The notes below the pieces were generated by a model. The model was given only the letters and a program-made list of their open reading frames with translations. It did not search any database and was not told the DNA's origin. 64,000 nucleotides of DNA from Simmondsia chinensis (taxonomy: Eukaryota > Streptophyta > Magnoliopsida > Caryophyllales > Simmondsiaceae). Both the position numbers and the translations under genes were made by a program. Where the stretch lies: positions 28,759,208 to 28,823,207 of the forward strand of contig JAGTTD010000008.1 of the NCBI GenBank assembly GCA_018398585.1, written 5' to 3'. Shown piece by piece: positions 1-10,584 of the stretch (position 1 is its first letter; each line of letters begins with the position of its first letter).

Positions 1-995
1 ACATAACACACCGTTTCAACCCTCTCTTGTATAGATGACGGCTATCATGAGTGATTGTGGGGATTCTGGAAGTCATATCATAAGGTCAAGGAATAAAGGA
101 GTGCTTGTCTTAGAACTGTCGCTGGGTCAGCTTGCTATCCGTATTGACGGTCAATATGTCGGGAGGTGGGATCTGGAGTGCTGGTGGCCACATACTTCTC
201 TTCTTCCTCCGCTTCCCGAGCCTGTTGCTCAAATACTGCTTCAGGAAGTTCGAGGTAACCAACACGTCCCTCCTCTTCTCTCATGGGTTGGAAGTGATGA
301 AGTCGAATCAACACATCCTCATGATCAGAATTCACCTAATGAGAACGAGGCTCATGGCATCGCTAGTGATTATGATTCAGGGTCCTCAGGGCCTGAATTT
401 TCACCAGGCTTCATGCCCCATGCTCTATGGAGGGGCCTAGTTGTGTTAGAAAGAGTAAAGGAAAAGGGTTGATGACGAAAAGACAAAGGAAAACTTTGAA
501 GCCCAAAAAGAAAGAGAAAGAGAAGCGTGAGCTTCGAGAGTTCTTAAAGGATATGTCGCCCAAAAACAATGCACAGAGATCGACCAAGGCCACAGGCAAG
601 CGAAAAAAGAGGAACATGGCAAAGGGGGTTGGCAGTGGGAAAGAAGTCGATAAGATCCTTCAGGCCGAGCAAGTAATTGAGATGGGAGAAAGGCTAAGTC
701 TGAACTTCGATGGCTTTGACCCACCCATGGTAAGCGCTATACTTGATGAAATGGTGACCCGAAACCCTTTTTTTATCCTGTTTCAAGTGCCCCGATCACG
801 AGTCAGTCACAATGGTAAGTTGAGGACCTTCCTATTATACCGGTTCTTACGTGTATACCTATTTGTTCCTGTTTGGTCCTGTTTTTGTAACTTTGTGCCC
901 CTCTATTTAGCGGGTTTTATAAGGGCTCAATTACTCGAGTGCCTGATTTGTACTGCGACCAAGTCGCTAATTATAAAAAAAAAAAAAAAAAAAAA
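1..995 (+). mobile_element. LINE-like remnant with poly(A) tail
   Basis: The stretch holds a broken reading frame resembling the C-terminal end of plant LINE ORF1, then an AT-rich 3' region that ends in about 20 A at 976-995. A coding remnant followed directly by a pure A tail is the signature of target-primed reverse transcription. ORF2 (endonuclease, reverse transcriptase) is absent, so this is either internally deleted or a truncated relative. The left end is outside the window and no target duplication can be checked. A retrocopied host transcript is the main alternative. Confidence 0.45.
35..774 (+). pseudogene. LINE ORF1-like C-terminal remnant, frameshifted
   Basis: Two overlapping plus-strand frames (35-472 and 427-about 774) appear to be one former protein broken by a frameshift near 430-470. 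The first is acidic and Ser/Gly rich; the second has a very basic run (KKKEKEKRELREFLKD) and then a segment with the pattern of the last part of plant LINE ORF1 just before ORF2, around EMGERLSLNFDGFDPPMV. I see no catalytic motif and no zinc knuckle. The LINE ORF1 assignment rests on this single pattern and is tentative; an unrelated basic nuclear protein is possible. It is almost certainly not expressed as a functional protein. Confidence 0.35.
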
Positions 996-1127
996 TTAAG
1001 AGGTTGAGAGTTGATTCTCCCCTAATCAAATTTCTATCATTTTTTAACTTTATCTTTGTATTTTTGTTTTCTTCACAACTAATAAGCTAATAATATCCAA
1101 TATATTAGTATAGTGGATCAAATACTA

Positions 1128-1390
1128 AATCCACTATATCATATTCATATAAATTAGTATCTTATTTTCTTTTTCTTTTTTTTTAAGGACATATGAAAAG
1201 ATTTTATTACCATTTCAAACAAATACCACCTCTATTTGAAACTTAATTTACCATATCATATTCATATAAATTAGTATTTATTTTCTTTTTTCTTTTTTTA
1301 AATTCATGCGAAAGGATTTTATTATCATCTCAAACAAACACCGCCTCTATTTGAAACTTAATCCACCATTTCATATTTATTTAAATTAGT
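1128..1390. repeat. tandem repeat, about 118-bp unit, 2.2 copies
   Basis: The motif ATCATATTCATATAAATTAG recurs at about 1138 and 1257, in each case followed by TTTTCTTTTTC, then AAAGGATTTTATTA-type sequence and a block around CCTCTATTTGAAACTTAAT. A third partial unit starts near 1366. It looks like a local duplication in non-coding DNA. Confidence 0.7.
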
Positions 1391-1717
1391 TGAAAGTCTC
1401 ATATGCAAACTTCAATAAGTGAGTAAAAAAAGACGGCCATATCGATAAGCTTCTAAACAAGTAAATAATATTTCTAGCAAGAAAACATTTAGGGTTAAAG
1501 TCGATGACAAAGCTTAAATTTCTTTTCTGACAAGTGGTTACCCGATTAACTGAACCATATTAACCGAAACCAAAATTATGGTTAATTGATCTTAAACTAG
1601 TGGTAATGGTTATTAAATTTGCACTAATTTCTTAAATAATTACCAAATTGATAAGCTAAATGGTATGATTAACAAATGATGAACACCCCTGCATATGTTT
1701 GGCAAGTACCCAGATAA

Positions 1718-1895
1718 GAATGGTGTAAAAAATTGTCACAAGTTGAGCGGTTCGCTCACTTAATCGCTGAATAACGTAATTTTTGTCATCTCTTATTTTT
1801 TATTAGAATATTTTCCTATTTAATGAAAGATGGAAAAAAGTTACGTTATTCAACATTAAGTTAGCGAAGTTGTGACAATTAATTATTTACATCAT
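1718..1895. repeat. small foldback (MITE-like) element
   Basis: The left half (AATTGTCACAAGTTGAGCG ... GAATAACGTAATTTTT) is the inverted complement of the right half (AAAAGTTACGTTATTC ... GTTGTGACAATTAATT). The arms are about 80 bp with several mismatches, around a loop rich in TATTTTTTATTAGAAT. No coding capacity. I could not define a clean target-site duplication, so the superfamily is unassigned. Confidence 0.6.
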
Positions 1896-2622
1896 CAATT
1901 TGTCTAAGGTGCAGAAAATAGCAAGTTCACCGAATAATGCCAGTGAACTTGCCCATACATTTTTCTGTATGTTTTTTTTTTTTTTAGACCTTAGTGCATG
2001 TATATCTATTTTATTTTGTTTATTTTTTACAAAATTATTTTTTGAGTCCAACTAGCATATATTTTTTTATTTTATGTAATTAATCACCATATCATAAATT
2101 CGATTAATCTACTTAATTTCATAGGGACATTTAAATTTACTTAAATTTTTTTTTATTTTATTTTGTTAGTCATTAGTTCGATTAATCTACTTAAAAAAAA
2201 AAGGGCATTTAGGTTTACTTGATATTTAGACTGTACTTATTTCTTTCAAATTACCTATGCACCCTATTAAGGGATCAAATTAGTCGCAATTAAATATATT
2301 ATTGCTTGATTTTTTCTAGGTGCTGCTTGATTTTTTCTAGGTGTTAAACTTTAATTAGCCATTTTAAATTTTGGTTTTCCAACTCATTTATTTCTTTAAT
2401 AAATAAACGTAAATTATGAATGTTGAGCTTTAAAAAAAAAAAAAAAAAAAAAACATATTTTCTTAAGAACAATTGATTTAGGTATGATCCCTTTGTTTTA
2501 TATTTTCTTTATAGATTAAAGCGATTTGATTTGAATGTGATTTCAATATCAAGTTTTTTTGTACCATTGAAAAATAGATATAGGCCCTCATCAAGTATGA
2601 TTTTATCAAACTTAATTTTTGA

Positions 2623-3229
2623 TACAGTTCGTGAATGGGCATAATAGGGGTACAGGAATGTTCAACGACCTTCTCTTTACTTTTATTGACTGCTCATAAA
2701 AATAAAGAGGGAAAATTGGATAGCTAGTTCTTCACAACCCAAGAAATCAAGGATCACAATAACAATAACACTTTTTTTCTCCAAAAATCAACTCTCTTTC
2801 ATGCTACCCTAGCCTCCTTTATATCGGGAAGGAATTACAGATTCAAATTCAAATTCAAAAATAAGATATGGAAAGAAAATAAATTAAAACAGAAAGAATC
2901 AAAACTATTCCTAAAATTTCCCCCAAAATCACGCCTTCAATTATCCTTGACCACGTCCTGTTCTCCACCCGCGAACACCCCTTGGCGCCAACTACTCTTA
3001 TGCCATGAACTGCTACCGCCAAAGTCTTGCTGCATCTTGAAGCTCTTTGTCTTTGTTTCCGCCAATCGTGCACCCGCGAACTAGGTACCCTGCCAAGCCA
3101 TGAACCAACTGCGGATGTGAGGCCGCCCTTTTCTGTATACTCTCGGTTTCTTCGCCCTGACTATACCTAGCTCACATGCCTTGACCCGTTTGTCCTGATT
3201 GACCCGCCAAACGCTATTTGGTGGCTGCA
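2623..3229 (-). repeat. LTR of element A (3' LTR)
   Basis: Matches 10585-11232 along most of its length, e.g. CGTGAATGGG near the left end, the CAAATTCAAATTCAAA block and the terminal GGCTGCA. The left terminus has decayed from TGCAG to TACAG. A minus-strand purine-rich stretch (GGAAAGGATAA) adjoins it at about 3230-3240, as expected for a polypurine tract. Confidence 0.85.
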
Positions 3230-3428
3230 TTATCCTTTCCGGCCTAGAGAGAATTCACCTTCGAATTCTGAGTGGGGTCTTCTTGATCAATTTCGTCATG
3301 CGAAGCTTCTTAACAACATCCGCCAGCCCTCATGAACTCTTAGCCACCATGGTTGTACCCCTGTTCTTGTCAATGCCCTTAGCCAACAATGTCTTGGCTG
3401 GAGGCTTTTCGTCCTGACCTTTCGCTGG

Positions 3429-4749
3429 TTAGGGCGTTGCGCCTGTCTTCGGTAGCAAGACGATCTTTGTGTTCCCAAACATGAAGCTGTAGGTGTTTCG
3501 TCGTCTGTCATGGTTGGCACATTTATCAAATTGCCACGATCGTCCCAATAGGAGATGAAAGGTGTCCATAGCCACCACGTCACACCATACCTCGTCCTTG
3601 TACTTCACCTCGATTGAGCAATGTACCAGACATCGTTTCAAGACGGTTACCTGATTTTTCTTCTTGAGCCAAGCTAGCTTATACGGGTTCGGATAGTCTT
3701 CCGTCTTTAGCCCAAGTTTTTGCACAGCCTCATTGAAGATAACATTCTCGGAACTCCACGAATCGATCACTAGGTGGCGCACTCTTCCGCCCATAGTACA
3801 TGTCATCTGAAAGATGCTGCTCCTAAGCCAATCATCTCCCTGTTCTTCTCTTGGCGTCAAATAACTACGCCTTACCACAAGCAACCTGCCTTCATCTCCA
3901 GCGAGGGCTTCCTCATCTACTGGCGCCAATTCTTCACCAACCTCTTCCACGACGGCCCTGCCATCTTCTTCTTGTGCTCCTTCAATGTAGAGACTCTTAC
4001 CCAGACTGTCACCCTTATGGCATTCAGCAGCTCGGTGTTCCATCTCCCCACACTTGAAGCAACGAGTGTGGGAACTACTCGCCAAGTCCTTTGCGGTGCT
4101 CACAATAACTGGTCTTCCTTGCAGAGCTGGGTTAAGCGGTGAATGGATCTGATCACGCCTAGCTTCTAGGATGTTCATGGTTCCGCCAACATTGCGATGC
4201 CTTTGCTGCTTCTCCACGGCTGTTGCTCTCTGACATGCTTCCGCCACGGTAAATATGTCAAATATGTTCAGTACATCTTGTATGGACTCCCTTAACCCGC
4301 CGATGTACCTGTCCGCCAATTGTTCTTGGGATTCCGCCAAGTCGTTTATGGCGATCAAAGTATAGAAGTCAGCTGTGTAGTCCTCCACGATTCGCTATCT
4401 TTGGTGCAAGCTCTGAAGTCATTGATACATAATTTTGATGTGATTATGGGGCAAGAAGGCGCCTCTCAAATGTTTCTTCAACTTTTCCCAAGTCTCGATT
4501 CTTGACTTCCCTTGTCAAAACCATGAGTGCTTCAACTGATACCACCAAGCGGCAGCTCTTCCTCGAAACCGTGTAGTTACTAGTGGCGCCTACTTCTTCT
4601 CCGAAACCCCCTTGAACTCGAGGATCTCCTCTACTACCGCCAACCAATCCCAAACTTCGTTCGGGTTCTTACCGCCATTAAACTCCAATATTTGCACCCG
4701 AAGTCCAGACTCCCACCTCCAATCGTCCCAATCGTCAATGTAGCCAGTA
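3429..4749 (-). pseudogene. Element A gag-protease
   Basis: The longest open part (3429-4388, 319 codons) begins in gag capsid-like sequence, passes through a retroviral zinc knuckle CFKCGEMEHRAAEC (CX2CX4HX4C) and a Glu-rich linker, and ends in an aspartic-protease-like domain with HLVIDSWSSENVI, where the catalytic D-S/T-G has become DSW, and HLLLGRSW near its end. Gag would form the particle and the protease would process it. The upstream gag continues in other frames to the insertion point of element B, so the gene is broken by frameshifts as well as by B. The protease resembles the CRM/Del-type gypsy group, but clade assignment by eye is uncertain. Codons are GC-richer than the flanking DNA. 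Confidence 0.8.
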
Positions 4750-4754
4750 TTGAC

Positions 4755-5188
4755 TGATACAAGCACGATTCCTCCTACCTTGGTGTCACGCCTAGTCACC
4801 CCGCCAAGCTCCACGCTAGTCCATCCTATGCCCCTGATTTCAACTCCTGGCTTCTCGCCCAGTAGCAGTAGCAACGGCTCAATGCCACATCAACTGTAGA
4901 TGTTTCGCTAAGATATTTTCTCTAGATGTTTTGCCTATATACAGTTAAGGATTAGCTAGAATTAGGGTTTTTTTTATGTTGATTTAGTGTGCTTATCGTC
5001 TTCTTCTCTGCCAAACTCTAAATTCTATGTCTCCTCCCCTTTGTTAGTTCTTGTAATCCTCCAATTTGGACTGACTTTATCCTAATATATATACAAATAC
5101 ATACAACGGAGCAACCGTTACTACCCCATAGCCCTAAATTTCTTGAGTATCCATTGATTTGAGCTAAATTCTATTTAGTATCATATCA
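4755..5188 (+). repeat. 5' LTR of element B
   Basis: 434 bp, TGATAC...ATATCA. It contains AATATATATAC about 100 bp before the end, possibly the core promoter. Clearly diverged from the 3' LTR by many substitutions and small indels. Confidence 0.9.
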
Positions 5189-5190
5189 AT

Positions 5191-5202
5191 TGGTATTAAA
5201 GC
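5191..5202 (+). other. primer-binding site of element B (tRNA-Met type)
   Basis: TGGTATTAAAGC lies two bases after the 5' LTR and matches the plant initiator tRNA-Met complement TGGTATCAGAGC at 10 of 12 positions. Confidence 0.8.
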
Positions 5203-5252
5203 AAGCCCATCCTTGGCCCTAGCTATTGCTGATTTGTGTTCGGACTTTGGGA

Positions 5253-6163
5253 ATGGCAGAGGGGACAAGAGCTAAAGTGACCTTGAAAGAAATGGAATAA
5301 AGCATAAGAGAGGCGGGGGAAACCAATGATCGGCGCCATATCACCTTGGAGAGGACATTTAGTGACTTCCGGGATGAGATGTGGTAGATCGTTAATGGGC
5401 TCTCTATGCAAGTCGCCGGAATTTCCCATCTGGTGAATGACAAGCTCAGACCACCAGTTCCGGTTTCAACCACTGCGCCACCATCCCCTCGAGCAATCGA
5501 AGTGAGAGCAATGCCACCCACCAATGCACGTGGTAACTATCAGCCCTCCACTCATCTCACTAAGATTGATTTCCCTAGATTTAGTGAAAATGGTGTGGAG
5601 GGATGGATTGATCATTGTGAGAGGCACTTCATTATCATATAACCCCTAATTACATGAAGGTCATGTACGCCAGCGTAGCCTTAGAGGGTGATGCCTAGGA
5701 TTGGCACGACTCCTTTGAGGAATCGTGGCCTAGAAACAAGGTAGTTCCTTGGAAGGTTTACGCACCCAGAATTCGGACAATTCACTGAGTCCTCTGACAA
5801 CTCCCTCATGGAGCTCATGAAACTTCCCCAAAAGGGTAATGTTGGTGAGTACTTGAGCAAATTTGAATCTCTACTGAATAAGTGTGGGCTAACTGAGGAG
5901 CAAAAAGTTAGTGTAATGTTAGACGGGTTACGTGAGGATATATCTAGCGGTGTTCAAATGTTTAAGCCCCAAACGATGCACAAGGCTATAATTTTGGCTA
6001 AGTAACAGGAGCGCAACTGCGCTTACTCCGAGAAAATAAATGGCAAGATCTCTATGAGATCAGCGCCACTTTTACCCTCACTAAGCCCTCTGCGGATGCT
6101 TCCTGCCAATCCCCCACCTCACCCTCCTCAACGGCTCTTACCACCAACAGGCGGTGCTACTAG

Positions 6164-6196
<33 letters not shown>

Positions 6197-6430
6197 GGAG
6201 GACAGTTGAGCTTGACCCTAGCTGAACTCGATGACCTCCGCACTCAGAATCTCTGTTTTACTACCATGAATGCTTCACACCAGGACATCGATGCCCTATG
6301 CGCAATCGCGCCAGGGTATTTCGGCTTGAAGCAGAAGAAGAAAAACCTTTAGCTGGTTTGGTTTTTCCTGAATTAGAATAGGATCTCGACTCGAACCTAG
6401 AACCCCACATTTCCATTCACGCATTGGAAG
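5253..6430 (+). pseudogene. Element B gag
   Basis: The first ATG after the primer site (5253) opens a frame interrupted by TAA and TAG within 150 bp. Open pieces at 5406-5642 and 5808-6005 carry typical gypsy gag phrases, e.g. IDFPRFSENGVEGWIDHCE and EYLSKFESLLNKCGL (capsid domain). The expected zinc-knuckle region is disrupted by the C homopolymer at 6166-6194. Gag would build the virus-like particle. Several stops make it non-functional. Confidence 0.8.
6166..6194 (+). repeat. 29-base C homopolymer in gag
   Basis: A run of C followed by GGGG. It replaces part of the gag/zinc-knuckle reading frame. It may be true slippage expansion or an assembly or base-calling artefact. Confidence 0.9.
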
Positions 6431-6447
6431 GAATTGTCTGATGCCAA

Positions 6448-6770
6448 ACCATGAGGGTTAAGGGGCAATGCCACAAATATTCACTAAGTATTCTTATAGA
6501 TAGTGGCAGCACCCATAACTTTTTGGACGCCAACCCTGCACCACTGCTGGGATACTCCATTGACACCACCATTCAACCCACAGTTATAGTGGCTGAAGGC
6601 AAGCAGGTCTTTTGTGCCGGTATATGCTGTAACTTTACTTGGCGCCTGTTGGATGTGCGTTTACTTCTGATATGCTGCTCATTCCGCTATCCGAGCGTGA
6701 TATGGTTCTTGGAATCCAATGGCTACGCACCATAGGTAAAGTCACTTGGGGTTTTTTGGAGTTATTGATG
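6448..6770 (+). pseudogene. Element B aspartic protease
   Basis: Contains the active-site motif ILIDSGSTHNFLDA (about 6493-6531), followed by TVIVAEGKQ and, in a shifted frame, ERDMVLGIQWL, the C-terminal landmark of gypsy proteases. The frameshift near 6640-6700 breaks the domain. The active-site D-S-G is intact. In a living element the protease cuts the gag-pol polyprotein. Confidence 0.85.
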
Positions 6771-6899
6771 AAGTTTACACTTCAAGGGCACCATTATACC
6801 CTTCATAGCATCCATTCTTCTCCTTTAAAGGCAATCAATGATAGCAAGTTGTCTTCTCTTCTCTCTACTCTAGCATCCTTCTTCACCCTCTCAGTCACA

Positions 6900-7945
6900 A
6901 CCACTTCGAACTCGCCGTCTTTATTTGCGGTCCATATGGATCCGCCTGATCGACCTGACCCGCCAGAACTGCAAAGGCTTCTAGCCGAACTGCAAAGGCT
7001 TCTAGCCGAACATGATGATGTTTTTGCAGCCAAGTCAGACCCGTCGCCTTCGCGGCCGTTATTTGATCACCAAATTCCTCTAAAGGAGGGCAGCAACCTC
7101 ATCAATATCGAACCATACCATTATCCGCTATTCCAGAAGGATGTCATCGACTCTATGATCATAGAAATGTTGCAGGCTGGCGTTAATCAAAACAGTACCT
7201 CACCATTCGCTTCCCCAGTTGTCCTCATTAAGATGAAGGATGCAACTTGGTGCCTTTATGTGGACTACAGAGCCCTCAACAAGATGACGGTTAATGATAA
7301 GTTTCCTATTCCGATCTTCGAAGAGCTACTTGATGGGTTAGGTGGAGCCTCCTTCTTTTCAAAGCTGGACCTTAAATCCGGTTATTTGCAAATCCGAATA
7401 GCGGCTGAGGACATTCCCAAAACAGCATTTCGAAGACACTCAGGGCATTATGAATTCACCGTGATGCCTTTTGGCTTGTCCAATGCTCGATCCACCTTTC
7501 AGAGTTTGATGAATGAGGTTTTTTTACCGTATCTATGACAATTTGTTCTCTTTTTTTTATGATATCCTCGTATTTAGCAAAACTTGGCCAGATCGTGTCT
7601 CTCATTTGGAGTTAGTCTTACGAGTTCTTCGTACCAATCACTTGACCGCCAATGGTGCCAAGTGCACATTTGGCGCCCGTCGCATGGAATACCTAGGACA
7701 CTTCATCTCTGATGAGGGTGTCTTCGCTGATCCGAGAAAACTTGAGATTGTCGCCAATTGGCCACGCCCTCAAACCCTGAAACAACTACACAGATTCTTA
7801 GGGCTATCCTGTTATTACCAAAGATTCATTGCCCACTACGGCGCCATAGCCAGACCCTTGACAGACCTTCACAAGGATAACTTCTTTTGGACTTCGGACG
7901 CTAAAGACACTTTCACTCGCTTGAAGGATGCCTTGACTTAAGCCC
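6900..7945 (+). pseudogene. Element B reverse transcriptase
   Basis: Reads through the standard gypsy RT blocks: YHYPLFQKDVIDSMI, the SPFASPVVLI block, [60 protein letters not shown] frameshift at about 7510-7540 follows, and the polymerase motif reads FFYDILVFS where the family has F-x-D-D, so one catalytic Asp is lost. The thumb (EYLGHFISDEGVFADPRKL) and connection follow to 7941. A 24-bp tandem duplication (LAELQRL twice, about 6968-7015) lies just upstream. Inactive. Confidence 0.92.
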
Positions 7946-8330
7946 CTTTATTGGCTCTTCCTAACTTTACCAATCCATTCACCATCGCGACTGATGCATA
8001 TGGAACAAGCATTAGCGCCGTCTTGATGCAAGAGGGTCACTCCTTGGCGTATATCTATCGTACTTTATCTCCCCGTCATCAGGGCAGGTCTGTTTATGAA
8101 AAGGAGCTGCTCGCCATAGCTTTTACCATGGAAAAATGGGAACAGTACATCACAGGTCGCCATTTCACCATACGCACATATCAGCAAAGTTTAAAGTATC
8201 TTCTTGAGCAACGATTGACTTCTTCTCTTCAACACTTGTGGCTTTCCCGCATGATCGGCCTCAGTTATGACATCATGCACAAGAAAGGTTCTGAAAATTG
8301 AGCCGCCGACGCTCTCTTTCTCCTTTCAGG
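7946..8330 (+). pseudogene. Element B RNase H
   Basis: Follows RT after a stop codon at about 7939. It shows FTIATDAYGTSISAVLMQEG (first catalytic Asp region), SVYEKELLAIAFTMEKWEQY (catalytic Glu) and the HFTIRTYQQSLKYLL block, where the usual TDH has become TYQ. It would remove RNA from the RNA-DNA hybrid in a working element. Confidence 0.88.
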
Positions 8331-8331
8331 A

Positions 8332-9280
8332 ATGGAAGTTTTATGTATGGTGTTATCATCCATCTCTTCAGATTTCACGACAAGGTTGATTGCATCGTGG
8401 TCAAAGGACCCAACCCTTGCGCGCATTATTTCTAACAAGGAAGTAAAACCTCTTTCTCACCCACGGTACTCTTGGCGCCAGGGTCACCTGTGTTACAACT
8501 GCCGACTTGTTGTGGGCAAGGACCCCTCTCTTCGCCAAGACATTCTTCTCTGGCTTCATGATTCCGCTCAGGGCGGCCATTCTGGAATCGATGCCACTTA
8601 CTGTCGAGTGAGACCTTTATTCTACTGGAAGTGTCGTCACCAAGACATCACCAAATACATCCGCCAATGCCCAGTTTGTCAAAAAAAAAAAACAAGTATG
8701 AAACTGTTGCGCCAGCTAGACTCTTCTAGCCCCTTCTCGTCCCCACTTCAATCTGGAATAGAATATCTCTGGACTTCATTGAGGGATTGCCACCATCTGA
8801 GGGTGACTCTGTTATTTTGGTGTTCGTTGACTGTCTCACCAAGTATGCCCACTTTATGTCTCTCGCCCATCCATACATTGCTATTAATGTTTCTCATCTT
8901 TTCTTAGATCACATCTACCGCCTCCATGGGTTGCTAGAGATAATCATCAGTGCTTGGGACCCCCTTTTTACAAGCATCTTTTGGGGTGAACATTTTTCCC
9001 GCCTTGGGACACACCTCAACCTCTCCTCATCCTATCATCTGCAGTCTGATGGTCAGACAGAGGTTCTCAACCGCTGTTTAGAAGCCGACTTATGATGCAT
9101 GGTGAGCAAACGACCTCGCCAGTGGACTCACTGGCTTCCCTTTGCATAATGGTGGTACAAAACCACCTTCCAATCTTTAGCTAAAGCTTCACCATTCGAG
9201 CTACTCTACGGAGAACCACCTCACATCCATCTTCCTTACCTACCAGGCGAGTCCCCAGTTGAGACAATTGATCGGAGTTT
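8332..9280 (+). pseudogene. Element B integrase
   Basis: An H2C2 zinc-binding region (HDSAQGGHSGIDATYCRV ... IRQCPVCQK) is followed by the rve core in a shifted frame (SVILVFVDCLTKYAHFMSL, FTSIFWGEHFSRLGTHLNL, SSYHLQSDGQTEVLNRCLE). The expected D-D-E residues are partly visible (VDCLTK; QTEVLNR), but ISDRD reads ISAWD, losing the second Asp. At least two frameshifts. Inactive. Confidence 0.9.
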
Positions 9281-9818
9281 GACAGCTCAGAAAGAGATCA
9301 TCAGCCTCCTTCGCCACCATCTCCTGCGAGCTCAGAAACGAATGAAACAGCTGGCTGAACGCCAATGCACTGATAAAGAATTTCAGATAGGCGACTATAT
9401 ATGGCTAAACCTCCAACCCTACTGCCAGCAAAGTGTGGAGCCTAGGCGTTTCCACAAATTGGCACCCCGGTACTTCAGCCCTTACCGCATCCTGGATTGG
9501 ATAGGCGCCATTGGTTACAAGCTTGATCTTCCGTCTCACGCCGCTATCCATCACAACGTTCACGTGTCTTTGCTTCAATGTTGTTTCTCCATTCCCGCTA
9601 TCAGCACACTTCTGCCCGACACTCGGCCCCCCACTGCAACCCCGCCTCAGCCCGTTGCCATTCTAGGACGCCGTTTGGTCAAGCATCGTCGAATTGCAGC
9701 CACCCAAGTCCTAGTCCAATGGGTTGGTCAGAGTGTTGATGATGCTACATGGGACTACCTACATGACTTCCAGCTCCGTTTACCTACCTTTGATTCTTGG
9801 GGACGAGAATGCTCTTAA
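9279..9818 (+). pseudogene. Element B integrase C-terminus and chromodomain
   Basis: An open piece of 179 codons carries the GPY/F-type region (HKLAPRYFSPYRILDWIGAI) and VHVSLLQ, then a chromodomain-like tail (LVKHRRIAATQVLVQWVG, DDATWDYL). Chromodomains of chromoviruses are thought to direct integration to particular chromatin. It ends 11 bp before the 3' LTR, with a purine-rich AAGGAGGCGG (9817-9826) as likely polypurine tract. Confidence 0.88.
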
Positions 9819-9829
9819 GGAGGCGGCAT

Positions 9830-10272
9830 TGATACAAGTATGATTCCTCCCGTCCTGGCATCAGGCCTAGTCACCCCACCAAGCTCCACGCTAGTGCATC
9901 CTGTGTCCCTAATTTCAGCTCCTGGCGCCTCGCCCAGTACCAACAGCAACAGCTCAATGCCACGTCAGCGGTAGATATTTTGCTAAGATAATTTTAGATA
10001 TTTTCTCTAGATATTTTTCCTATATATAGTTAAGGATTAGCTAGAATTAGGGTTTCTTTATGTTGATTTAGTGCACTTATCTTCTTCTTCTCCCCCAAAC
10101 CCTAAATTCTATGTCTTCTCCCAATTCTTAGTTCTTGTAATCCTCTAATTTGGAGTGACTCTATCCCAATATATATACAAATACATACAACGGGACAGCC
10201 GTTACTGCCCCACAGCCCTAATTTGCTTAAGTATCCATTGATTTGAGCTAGATTCTATTTAGTATCGTATCA
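9830..10272 (+). repeat. 3' LTR of element B
   Basis: 443 bp, TGATACAAG...CGTATCA, the partner of 4755-5188. Followed directly by the TSD TTGAC and the interrupted 5' internal region of element A. Confidence 0.9.
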
Positions 10273-10277
10273 TTGAC

Positions 10278-10584
10278 GTTCCTCCGCCTAGGTCAAAGAT
10301 CCGGTATCTCCTCGTCCAAGAATGGATCTTGAACGCCTTCCTCCGTTTCTTTTTGGATAGCCCCTGGTGCTAATGGGCGTTGGGGTAGGGATCCCGATGT
10401 AAGATCAGGATGTTCCTCGAGTAAAATCAAGCATCGCTAGATTTGCCGGGATTTCTCTTCCATTGCCTTAAATCTCTTCTCGTTCTATTGATGTCGGTCA
10501 TGGTCAGCAACGTCTTCAACGACGGTGTTCCTCTAACGTCTTGGGGCCATCTCAGAAATAGTTCTAAGCTCTAATACCAACTAA
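10278..10584 (-). other. Element A 5' internal region with primer site
   Basis: On the minus strand this is the leader of element A: the primer site at 10568-10579 reads TGGTATTAGAGC (one mismatch to the tRNA-Met complement), followed by a degraded gag start. It continues at 4749 on the other side of element B. Confidence 0.75.

Larger units (their letters stand above)
996..2622. other. AT-rich intergenic DNA with small repeats
   Basis: No gene is visible. The stretch contains a 118-bp tandem duplication (1128-1390), a foldback element (1718-1895), an imperfect duplication of about 90 bp sharing TTCGATTAATCTACTTAA (near 2100 and 2175), a 21-bp tandem doublet (about 2304-2345, core TGCTTGATTTTTTCTAGG) and several A/T homopolymers. 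Confidence 0.7.
4755..10272 (+). mobile_element. Element B: Ty3/gypsy chromovirus (Reina-like size), nested in element A
   Basis: Bounded by LTRs 4755-5188 and 9830-10272 that start TGATACAAG and end TATCA, and flanked by a perfect 5-bp target duplication TTGAC (4750-4754, 10273-10277). Domain order gag, protease, reverse transcriptase, RNase H, integrase, chromodomain identifies a Ty3/gypsy chromovirus. The short total length (5.5 kb) and LTRs of about 440 bp suit the Reina group. Many stops and frameshifts, and a 29-C homopolymer in gag, show it is dead. It sits in the opposite orientation inside element A and so is younger than A. Confidence 0.93.
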
